From: Anaerolineae bacterium
GTDB lineage: Bacteria; Chloroflexota; Anaerolineae; 4572-78; J111
DNA: 64,000 bases
Assembly: GCA_023151115.1 (NCBI GenBank)
Contig: JAKLJP010000025.1
Span: forward strand, 38,042-102,041
Direction: 5' to 3'
The notes below the pieces were generated by a model. It worked only from the letters and a program-made list of their open reading frames with translations. It did no database searches and was not told where the DNA came from. Shown in pieces: positions 1 through 6,741 of the stretch (position 1 is its first letter; every line of letters starts with the position of its first letter). A program made the position numbers and the translations under genes.

Positions 1-303
1 CATCTGATCCATGGTCAGGGTGATGAAGTCGCCAAACATAATATCCACCACCGGGCGCATGCCGGTCATGGCGGCCCCCACCCCAATGCCGGTAATACCG
101 GCCTCGGAAATGGGCGAGTCAATGACCCGCTGCGGGCCAAACTCCTGCACCAGCCCCAGCAGCACTTTAAAGGCCGTGCCGGCCTCGGCCACATCCTCGC
201 CGATGATGAACACGCGCGAGTCGCGGCGCATCTCTTCAGCCAGGGCCTCGTTGATGGCCTGGCCAAAGGTGATTTCGCGGTCAGCGCCGTCAGGCGTAAA
301 CAT
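1..303 (-). CDS. 2-oxoacid dehydrogenase E1 component, beta subunit (partial, 3' end outside the window)
   Basis: The first 101 residues are visible, reading from ATG at 303 to the window edge. They begin MFTPDGADREITFGQAINEA and contain the E1-beta landmarks GEDVAEAGTAFKV, DSPISEAGITGIGVGAAMTG and RPVVDIMFGDF. In this family the beta subunit pairs with E1 alpha in a thiamine-diphosphate enzyme that decarboxylates pyruvate, a branched-chain 2-oxoacid or acetoin and passes the acyl group to E2. The start overlaps the end of the upstream E1-alpha gene by 14 bases, so translational coupling is likely. The substrate cannot be read from this fragment. Pyruvate and acetoin dehydrogenase types are both possible. 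Confidence 0.9.
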   Translation of the reverse strand, partial: MFTPDGADREITFGQAINEALAEEMRRDSRVFIIGEDVAEAGTAFKVLLGLVQEFGPQRVIDSPISEAGITGIGVGAAMTGMRPVVDIMFGDFITLTMDQM

Positions 304-1303
304 GCAACCCCACCTCGTTAGCATCAGGGTAAGGCGCATTCAAGGCGAACTGAACAGCGGCCTCGGCTTCGGTGCGGGCCTCCCGTTCAATCTGTGCCAG
401 TACGTCCGAGTCGGTCAGCTTTTCCTCAAGCAGCCAGTTGCCTAGAAGCTGCAACGGATCACGTTCCGTCCGCCACAACATTTCCTCTTCCTTTGAACGG
501 TAATAGGCCCGGTTGATGTCACCAACGTGGTGGCCGTGATAACGATAGGTGTGGCAGAGCAGAAAGGCCGGCCTTTCGCCGCGCCGGGCGCGTTCGACCA
601 GCCGCAGCGCCGTCAGATACACCCGACGGACATCCTGCCCGTCAATCTCCTCGGTGTAAATGTTAAAGGCGCTGGCCCGCGCGGCCATCGCCCCGGCGGT
701 TGTCTCGGAATGGTGGGTGTATTCGTTGTAGAGGTTATTTTCGCAGACATAAATCACCGGCAGCCGCCACAGCGAGGCCATATTCATAGTTTCGTACAGC
801 AACCCCTGGCCCAATGCCCCTTCGCCAAAGAAGCAGACCGCCGCCTGGTCGCTGCCGCGCATCTTGGCCGACATGGCCGCGCCGGTAGCAATTCCGGCGC
901 TGCCGCCGACAATGGCATTGGCCCCCAAGTTGCCCGTGTCCTGGTCGGCAATGTGCATCGAGCCGCCCTTGCCCCGGCAGTAGCCCGGTTCTTTGCCTAA
1001 TAACTCGGCAAACATGCGGTCTACGCTGGCCCCTTTAGCCAGGCAGTGGCCGTGTCCGCGATGGGTGCTGGTAATGTAGTCGTCCTTCCGCAGCGCCTCA
1101 CAGACCCCCACCGCTACGGCTTCCTCGCCGATATAAAGGTGGGCCAGCCCCGGCATCTTGGCCGAGGTGTACAGCTCATTGACGTTTTCCTCAAACACCC
1201 GAATCTTGGTCATCTGGGCATACATGTGCAGCCATTGTTCACTGTCAACGGCTTTGAACTCAAGCGTGCCGGAAGCTGGAGCCAATTCGACGGCCTGGGA
1301 CAT
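290..1303 (-). CDS. 2-oxoacid dehydrogenase E1 component, alpha subunit (pyruvate/acetoin type)
   Basis: 337 residues, a normal length for this thiamine-diphosphate-dependent subunit, which forms the alpha2beta2 E1 enzyme with the next gene. Landmarks are STHRGHGHCLAKG (about 79-91), RGKGGSMHIAD (110-120), GANAIVGG (127-134), the cofactor motif from G160 to N189-N190, and TYRYHGHHVGD near residue 250. The cofactor motif, usually GDG...NN, reads GEG...ENN, so Glu161 replaces the usual metal-binding Asp. The phosphorylation-loop serines of mitochondrial enzymes are absent. It lies three bases after the dehydrogenase gene upstream, in an operon with the GntR regulator. Substrate (pyruvate, acetoin or branched 2-oxoacid) is undecided. 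No E2 or E3 gene is in view. Confidence 0.92.
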   Translation of the reverse strand: MSQAVELAPASGTLEFKAVDSEQWLHMYAQMTKIRVFEENVNELYTSAKMPGLAHLYIGEEAVAVGVCEALRKDDYITSTHRGHGHCLAKGASVDRMFAELLGKEPGYCRGKGGSMHIADQDTGNLGANAIVGGSAGIATGAAMSAKMRGSDQAAVCFFGEGALGQGLLYETMNMASLWRLPVIYVCENNLYNEYTHHSETTAGAMAARASAFNIYTEEIDGQDVRRVYLTALRLVERARRGERPAFLLCHTYRYHGHHVGDINRAYYRSKEEEMLWRTERDPLQLLGNWLLEEKLTDSDVLAQIEREARTEAEAAVQFALNAPYPDANEVGLHVYA

Positions 1304-1306
1304 GGC

Positions 1307-2188
1307 TTAGGCCTCCACCCCGGACATGCGGGCCAGCACGTTGAACAGCGCCGCAAAATCAAGGTGATCGAGACCCATGGCCCGTGCGGTGGTGAGCATT
1401 TCGTTGGTCACAGAGGTGGTGGGCAGCGGCACCCCCAGCGAGCGGCCCATTTCCAGGGCCAGCAGCATGTCTTTCTGCATCATGTTGCAATCAAACCAGG
1501 CTTCGTCGGGCTGTTGCAGCACAAAGGGTCCCCGGTAGGTGACCATCGGCGAGGCGATGACGCTGTTCAGCAGTACTTCCACCGCCGTTTCCCGTTTGAT
1601 GCCGCTCTTTTCGGCCAGCAGGACGCCTTCGCTGAAGGCCAGCATTTGCACCGCCAGACTCAAATTGGTGGCAATTTTCATAGAGACAGCCAGGCCGTTG
1701 CCGCCGACATGGGTCACTTTGGGACCGATATCCTGCAAAACGGGCAGCGCCTTCTCAAAGGTATCCCGTTCCCCACCAACCATGATGGACAACTTGCCCT
1801 GCTCCAGGGTAATCACGCTGCCCGACACCGGCGCATCGAGCATGGCTGCGCCTCGCTCAGCGACTTGGGCGGCCAGTTCCCGGCTGTAACCCGGACTCAT
1901 GGTGCTCATATCAATGTAGATTTTACTGGGCGTCAAACCGGCCAGAATCCCATCCGTCCCCTGAGTGATGGATTTGACGGCTTCGGTATTGGTGACCATG
2001 GAGAAGGTAATGTCGGCTGCTGCGGCTACGGCGCGGGGCGAGTCGCCCCAGCGCATGCCGGCTTCGATTAGCCAGCCAGCTTTGGCCTGGGTGCGATTAT
2101 AGCCGGTAACGGTATGTCCGGCATCGAGCAGGCGCTTAACCATGCGGCTGCCCATCACCCCCAGTCCTACATATCCAAGATTCGCCAT
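1307..2188 (-). CDS. NAD(P)-dependent beta-hydroxyacid dehydrogenase (3-hydroxyisobutyrate dehydrogenase family)
   Basis: 293 residues, the usual length. The N-terminal Rossmann fold carries GYVGLGVMGSRM (5-16). The substrate-binding signature DAPVSGS is at 118-124, and the catalytic region GGNGLAVSMKIATN ends with K171 and N175, as expected for this family. Members oxidise or reduce short 3-hydroxyacids such as 3-hydroxyisobutyrate, tartronate semialdehyde or 6-phosphogluconate-like substrates. Its place between a GntR regulator and a 2-oxoacid dehydrogenase suggests a catabolic role, for example valine or glycerate-type breakdown. The exact substrate is inference only. The gap to the next gene is three bases. 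Confidence 0.88.
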   Translation of the reverse strand: MANLGYVGLGVMGSRMVKRLLDAGHTVTGYNRTQAKAGWLIEAGMRWGDSPRAVAAAADITFSMVTNTEAVKSITQGTDGILAGLTPSKIYIDMSTMSPGYSRELAAQVAERGAAMLDAPVSGSVITLEQGKLSIMVGGERDTFEKALPVLQDIGPKVTHVGGNGLAVSMKIATNLSLAVQMLAFSEGVLLAEKSGIKRETAVEVLLNSVIASPMVTYRGPFVLQQPDEAWFDCNMMQKDMLLALEMGRSLGVPLPTTSVTNEMLTTARAMGLDHLDFAALFNVLARMSGVEA

Positions 2189-2219
2189 TGATTTCCTCCG
2201 TTTTCGGATGTTTAAAAAG

Positions 2220-2924
2220 TTATTCGGTCAGCTTGGGTACAGCTTCGCTATCGGTGAGGACTTGCTGCAAGTGGTCACACATCGCCTGGTGGGCCGCGTC
2301 AGCATCGCGCTTTTTGATGGCCGCCAGGATGCGCTTGTGGTGATACTGCCCTCGCTGCGGCCCGCCATCCACCAAAAAAATGCGTTTGCGATGTTCACGT
2401 AACAGGTCCACGATGGGGTCAAGCAGGATGGGAATGAGGGGGTTGCGGGTGGCGTGGGCCAGGGCCAGGTGAAAGGCCAGGTCGGCCTCGGCAAAGGCTT
2501 CGGCATTGTCGAGGGCCTGGTCCATCGCGGCCACCGCCCGCTCCATCGTTTCGATATCGGCCTCGGTCGCCTTCTTGGCTGCCCGTGCGGCAATCCCCGG
2601 TTCCATAAGGGTGCGGACTTCATTCAGGTTGGCTACTCCATCACTCAAACCCACCTTGACGATGAAATCCAGGGAGTCGCGCATCACCTCGGAGGTACTG
2701 TCGGTAATGAAAGTCCCCCGGCCTGGCTGAATCTCGACCAGCCCTTTTTCGCGCAGGGCCTTAACCGCTTCTCGCACCGCCGTCCGGCTGACGCCAAACT
2801 GTTCGGCCAGTTCTCGTTCCGGGGGCAGCTTATCACCGGGGCGGAGGCTCCCGGCTAAAATTAAATTTTGGATTTGTTGGCTGATCTGTTCATACAGACG
2901 CGAGGCGTGAATGGTTGAGTACAT
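2220..2924 (-). CDS. GntR-family transcriptional regulator, FadR/FCD subfamily
   Basis: 234 residues. An N-terminal winged helix (about 1-75) has the typical stretches LYEQISQQIQNLIL, GDKLPPERELAEQFGVSRT and AVREAVKALREKGLVE. An all-helical FCD ligand-binding domain follows (about 95-225) with the metal/ligand-type pattern AFHLALAHATRNP. Such proteins are usually repressors released by an organic acid. The start ATG at 2924 is preceded by a strong AGGGGGG ribosome site. It is the first gene of the minus-strand operon with the dehydrogenase and E1 genes, so it probably regulates them and itself. An imperfect inverted repeat (AAGTGGTAT...ACACACTT, about 2964-2998) lies upstream and is a possible operator. 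Confidence 0.9.
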   Translation of the reverse strand: MYSTIHASRLYEQISQQIQNLILAGSLRPGDKLPPERELAEQFGVSRTAVREAVKALREKGLVEIQPGRGTFITDSTSEVMRDSLDFIVKVGLSDGVANLNEVRTLMEPGIAARAAKKATEADIETMERAVAAMDQALDNAEAFAEADLAFHLALAHATRNPLIPILLDPIVDLLREHRKRIFLVDGGPQRGQYHHKRILAAIKKRDADAAHQAMCDHLQQVLTDSEAVPKLTE

Positions 2925-3133
2925 ATCCCCCCTTGGAAATGAATCAACATTGCAGCGTGGTCAAGTGGTATGATGTTATGATGAGTATAACACACTTCGA
3001 GGATGGCGTCAAAAAAGCAATTTTGTCGTTCAGAAGGATTCCCTGCAATCATTTCAAGAGGGACGTGGTTAGCCAGAAAAATAAATCGAAGCTATACTTC
3101 GACCCCACCAGGGACGACAACGAGAATAAAAAT

Positions 3134-3199
3134 GAAGACCGCAGACCGGTGACCGATGACCGGGCATTTATCTCCGGTCTTTGGTCCCCCGTCCCCGAT
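3134..3199. repeat. Tandem-word hairpin, 'GACCGg' family
   Basis: Imperfect tandem copies of GACCG-type words (GAAGACCGCAGACCGGTGAC) are followed after a short loop by the complementary words (CCGGTCTTTGGTCCCCCGTC). The same words make the element at 62309-62380. It lies directly upstream of the amidohydrolase ribosome-binding site. Confidence 0.7.
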
Positions 3200-3223
3200 C
3201 TATTTTCTTAGGAGCTTGCCTCG

Positions 3224-4840
3224 ATGCCCCAACCCGCCGATTTACTTATCACCCATGCCCAGGTTTATACCGTTGACCCCGCCCAACCCTGGGCCGAAGC
3301 CGTTGCTATTCGAGGACGGCGCATCGTCTTTGCCGGCAGCGCCGCCGATGCCGCCGCCTGGCGTGGCCCCCACACCCGCGTGATTGACGGCCAGAGCTGC
3401 ACCCTGCTGCCCGGTTTTATTGACAGCCACTTTCACCTGCTCCTGGGGTCTATCGAACTGGCCGGGATCCAACTGGGCGAGGTGACTTCGCTGGACAGCC
3501 TGGCTGCTACCGTGAGTCGCTTTGCCGCCGAGCAGCCCGATACTCCCTGGCTGGTGGGGCACGGCTTAAAATACGACATCGCCCCAGGGCGGCAGCCGTT
3601 GACCCGCCATCATCTCGACGCCATCAGCCCCGACCGGCCGCTGCTGCTCTTTTCATACGATGTCCACACCGCCTGGGCCAACACCGCCGCCTTGCGCCGG
3701 GCCAATATTCTGTCGAGCGGCCAAGCGGAGGGGCCAAACAGTGAAATTGTTCGCAGCGCCGACGGCCAGGCCAGCGGTGAACTGCGCGAGCGGGGCGCGT
3801 ACGATCTGGTTCTCGACCTGATCCCGCCGCCCAGCGACATCCAGAAGCGGGCCATGCTCCAGCGCGGCCTGGCCGAAGCAGCCCAGGTAGGCGTGACCAG
3901 CGTCCATAATATGGATGGCGACCTGGAACAACTGGCTCTCTACGCCGCCCTGGAAGATGTGGGCGAGTTGACTCTGCGCGTTTACTGCCCCTACAGCATC
4001 ACCCCCGAAACCCCGCCGGAGGACTTGGCCGATGCCGTCGCCATGCGCCAGGCATTTCAGAGTGATATGGTTCGCAGCGGCTGCGTTAAATTTTTTATGG
4101 ACGGGGTGATTGAAACTTACACCGGGCTGCTATTGGACGATTATATAGGGCAGCCGGGCAATAAGGGCGGGGCCTTGTTCAGCGCCGAGCATTTCAACGA
4201 GATGGCTATCAGGGCCGACCGCCTGGGCCTGCAAATCTTTGTCCACGCTACCGGCGATGGCGCGGTGCGGCGCACCCTGGATGGGTTTGAGGCAGCTCAA
4301 CAGGCCAACGGCCGCCGCGACAGCCGCCACCGAGTTGAGCACATCGAGCTAATCCACCCCGACGACCTGCCCCGCTTTGCTGAGTTGGGCGTCATCGCCT
4401 CGATGCAGCCGGCCCACGTGCCCCTGCAAACCCCCGACGATCCCGATGTCTGGCCGGCGCGGGTCGGCCTGGAACGGTGGGGGCGCAGCTTTGCCTGGCA
4501 AACGCTACGTGAAGCCGGGGCCAGACTGGCTTTTGGCAGTGATTGGCCGGTTGCCCGACAAAACCCCTTGCTCGGCCTGCACGCGGCCATTAACCGCCGC
4601 CCCTGGCAGCCCGGCCTGCCCGAAGAGCGCCAAACCCTGGCCGACGCCATTGCCGGATACACCCGTGATGCCGCTTACGCCGAATTTCAGGAACAGCACA
4701 AGGGCCAGATCAAAGCAGGCATGCTGGCCGACCTGGTGCTGCTCTCGGCGGATATTTTCGCCCTCCCGCCGGAAGAAATTGACCAGGTACAGCCGGTGCT
4801 CACCCTCTGCGACGGGCGCATCGTTTACGAAGGCAGGTAG
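3224..4840 (+). CDS. YtcJ-like metal-dependent amidohydrolase
   Basis: 538 residues, as usual for the Amidohydro_3/YtcJ group, which hydrolyses amide or related bonds of small molecules. It has an N-terminal beta-sandwich segment (LITHAQVYTVDP), then the metal motif DSHFH at 67-71 after LLPGF. Later barrel residues follow: KFFMDGVIE (carbamylated-lysine position), FVHATGDGA, RHRVEHIE and LAFGSDWP (metal aspartate). The C-terminal strand segment is IKAGMLADLVLLSADIF. The start is set by AGGAGC nine bases upstream. No signal peptide is visible, so it is probably cytoplasmic. The substrate is unknown. The stop codon lies inside a tandem-word repeat. Confidence 0.9.
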   Translation: MPQPADLLITHAQVYTVDPAQPWAEAVAIRGRRIVFAGSAADAAAWRGPHTRVIDGQSCTLLPGFIDSHFHLLLGSIELAGIQLGEVTSLDSLAATVSRFAAEQPDTPWLVGHGLKYDIAPGRQPLTRHHLDAISPDRPLLLFSYDVHTAWANTAALRRANILSSGQAEGPNSEIVRSADGQASGELRERGAYDLVLDLIPPPSDIQKRAMLQRGLAEAAQVGVTSVHNMDGDLEQLALYAALEDVGELTLRVYCPYSITPETPPEDLADAVAMRQAFQSDMVRSGCVKFFMDGVIETYTGLLLDDYIGQPGNKGGALFSAEHFNEMAIRADRLGLQIFVHATGDGAVRRTLDGFEAAQQANGRRDSRHRVEHIELIHPDDLPRFAELGVIASMQPAHVPLQTPDDPDVWPARVGLERWGRSFAWQTLREAGARLAFGSDWPVARQNPLLGLHAAINRRPWQPGLPEERQTLADAIAGYTRDAAYAEFQEQHKGQIKAGMLADLVLLSADIFALPPEEIDQVQPVLTLCDGRIVYEGR

Positions 4841-4889
4841 CAGGGTAGCAAGGTAGCAAATTTATACCCTGCTACTCTGCTACCTGCTA
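4835..4889. repeat. Tandem-word hairpin, 'GGTAGCA' family
   Basis: Three GGTAGCA-like words (GGTAGCAGGGTAGCAAGGTA) are followed by TGCTACT and TGCTACC words, so the whole tract can fold on itself. The stop codon of the preceding amidohydrolase is part of the first word. Near-identical words recur at 17989-18040. Confidence 0.85.
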
Positions 4890-4923
4890 TTTGTTTTAAC
4901 GGTATAAACTTTTCTGGAGCACG

Positions 4924-6237
4924 ATGCCATTGAAAAACCAACGTGAAATCTTCGGCTGGGGTATGTACGACTGGGCTAACTCGGCCTTTAGCACTATTGT
5001 GGTAACTACCTTTTTAGGCCCCTACCTGACCGCCCTGGCCGAAGCCAGGGGCGGTGTGGTGAACCTGTTTGGTTATCCCCTGGAAGGGGCCGGGTTTTAC
5101 CCCTTGTGCGTCTCCATCTCGGTGGGTTTGCAGGTGTTTGTGCTGCCCATCCTAGGGGCCATTGCCGACTACTCTCATCTCAAAAAACGGCTCATGTTGA
5201 CCTTTGCCTACCTGGGCGCAATTGCCACGATGCTGCTTTTTCTGGTGACAAGTGATTTAATCTGGCTGGGTGGGCTGCTCTTTATCATCGCCAACCTCTC
5301 ATTTGGGGCGGCGCTGGTCTTTTACAATGCCTTTCTGCCCGATATTGCCGGCCCCAACGAGCGAGACTCGGTCAGTTCCAAAGGTTTTGCCCTGGGGTAC
5401 GTGGGCGGCGGGCTGGCTTTGCTGCTGACGTTGGCGGTCCTGTGGTGGGTCAGCGAGGAAAATCGGGGGCTGGCTATCCGGCTGAGCCTGGCCGGGGCCG
5501 GACTGTGGTGGCTGGTCTTTACCTTTCTCTTTCCCCAGCGCCGCCTGGTTCAGCGCGACCCGGTCCACCAATTACCTCACGGCGAGACGTATCTGTCGCA
5601 CAGTTTCAAACAGTTGGGCCGGACCATTAAAGAGCTTTTCTACAAATACCCCACCACCCTGCGCTTTCTCATTGCTTATCTAATTTACAACGATGGGATT
5701 CAAACCATCAACACCGTCGCCACCATCTTTGCTTCGAGTGAACTGGGCCTTTCGACCAGCACCCTGGTTCAAGTGGTGCTGATGATCCAGTTTGTGGCCG
5801 CGCTGGGGGCGATGTTCTTTAATTTCCTGGCGGGACGCTTGGGGGCCAAAAAAGCAATTATGCTCAGCCTGGTGGTCTGGTCGGGACTGGTGATTTATGC
5901 TTACGGCTTTTTATACACGGCGACCCAATTCTGGATTCTGGCGGCCTTTTTAGCCATGGTGTTGGGTGGGTCGCAGGCGCTCAGCCGCTCGCTGTTCTCA
6001 CAGATGATTCCCAAGAACCGGGAGTCCGAATACTTTAGCCTGTACGAGATCAGTGAGCGGGGCACGTCGTGGCTGGGACCGGTGGTTTTTGCCCTGGCCT
6101 TGCAACTGACCGGCGCTCAGCGCATCTCGATTGTGATGCTGATTATTTTTTTCGTTGTCGGGCTGATTTTGCTCGCCCTGACCGACGTCAAAAAAGCCAT
6201 CACCGATTCCGGCAACGAACTGCCGGCAGTGGTATAA
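4924..6237 (+). CDS. Major facilitator permease, UMF1 (Atg22-like) family
   Basis: 437 residues with about twelve hydrophobic segments. The N-terminal signature MYDWANSAFSTIV is the hallmark of the UMF1/Atg22-like MFS group. LGAIADYSHLKKRLM is the MFS loop 2-3 motif, and FLPDIAGPNERDSVSSKGFALGYVGGG (in parts) follows family usage. Fungal relatives export amino acids from the vacuole. Bacterial substrates are mostly unknown. The start follows CTGGAGC at a suitable distance. It stands alone between two tandem-word repeats, so no substrate can be inferred from context. Confidence 0.9.
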   Translation: MPLKNQREIFGWGMYDWANSAFSTIVVTTFLGPYLTALAEARGGVVNLFGYPLEGAGFYPLCVSISVGLQVFVLPILGAIADYSHLKKRLMLTFAYLGAIATMLLFLVTSDLIWLGGLLFIIANLSFGAALVFYNAFLPDIAGPNERDSVSSKGFALGYVGGGLALLLTLAVLWWVSEENRGLAIRLSLAGAGLWWLVFTFLFPQRRLVQRDPVHQLPHGETYLSHSFKQLGRTIKELFYKYPTTLRFLIAYLIYNDGIQTINTVATIFASSELGLSTSTLVQVVLMIQFVAALGAMFFNFLAGRLGAKKAIMLSLVVWSGLVIYAYGFLYTATQFWILAAFLAMVLGGSQALSRSLFSQMIPKNRESEYFSLYEISERGTSWLGPVVFALALQLTGAQRISIVMLIIFFVVGLILLALTDVKKAITDSGNELPAVV

Positions 6238-6328
6238 CCAATTGTGAATTGTGAATAACCAATTGTGAATTGCGAATTGGAATTTCATTCACTATTAACC
6301 ATTCACCATTCACAATTCACAATTATTC
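6238..6328. repeat. Tandem-word hairpin, 'AATTGTGAATT' family
   Basis: Several AATTGTGAAT/AATTGCGAAT words are followed by the complements ATTCACCATT, CACAATTCAC and AATTATTCAC. It fills the whole gap between the convergent genes ending at 6237 and 6323, and the stop codon of the minus gene lies inside it. The same words occur at 58388-58489. It may also work as a bidirectional terminator. Confidence 0.85.
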
Positions 6329-6559
6329 ACGGGTCCAGCGAATATCCATCTCCTCCCGGCCGCCCAGCGCCCGGCTCAAAACCGCAATCAGGCCGGGGTC
6401 AGCGCCGGCCTCGGCCAGGGCATCCACCGTCACCTGGTTAAGGTAGTAATCGCGGTCGTCCAGCGACTCTTCCTCAAAGTGCTCGTGCAGAAACTGGAAC
6501 TGCTCCTCGCTGATTTCGCCGACGAGGGTATTGTTACTTAAGTCATAAATCTTTATCAT
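6323..6559 (-). CDS. Small acidic protein of unknown function
   Basis: 78 residues from MIKIYDLSNNTLVG to DIRWTRE. The start at 6559 is chosen because GGAGGTAGCG lies directly before it; a longer reading to 6601 lacks a ribosome site. The protein is acidic, with a possible small beta hairpin (KIYDLSNNTLVGEISEEQ) followed by helices and the stretch LDDRDYYLNQVTVDAL. Similar short proteins are, as I recall, common in bacteria and sometimes carry unsupported enzyme names such as galactosyldiacylglycerol synthase. I see no catalytic motif, cysteines or membrane segment. It is convergent with the UMF1 permease. Confidence 0.7.
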   Translation of the reverse strand: MIKIYDLSNNTLVGEISEEQFQFLHEHFEEESLDDRDYYLNQVTVDALAEAGADPGLIAVLSRALGGREEMDIRWTRE

Positions 6560-6716
6560 CGCTACCTCCATTTTAGCCAATTTATTACACCTTACCACCA
6601 TTTGCCCGGCGGGTCAAAATGGATACTATAAAGCCAAGTACAAGGTTTTCTTAATCGCACCCTTCGATACGTCTTTCACTTCGTTCAAGGTTACTCAGGA
6701 TGCGATACTCTTCTCA

Positions 6717-6735
6717 TCGTAAATCGTAAATCGGA
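6717..6735. repeat. Tandem words 'ATCGTAAATCG' before tex
   Basis: Two to three ATCGTAA words in tandem. The same word family forms the hairpin at 55466-55520. The tract ends at CGGAGACCGC, whose GGAG serves as the tex ribosome-binding site. Confidence 0.6.
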
Positions 6736-6741
6736 GACCGC

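Noticed and set aside
1046..2071. 341-codon plus-strand frame over the E1-alpha and dehydrogenase genes
   Set aside because: It crosses the junction of two real genes on the other strand and has shadow-like composition.
6323..6559. Calling the small protein galactosyldiacylglycerol synthase
   Set aside because: At 78 residues it is far too small for a glycosyltransferase. The name seems to be a propagated database error.
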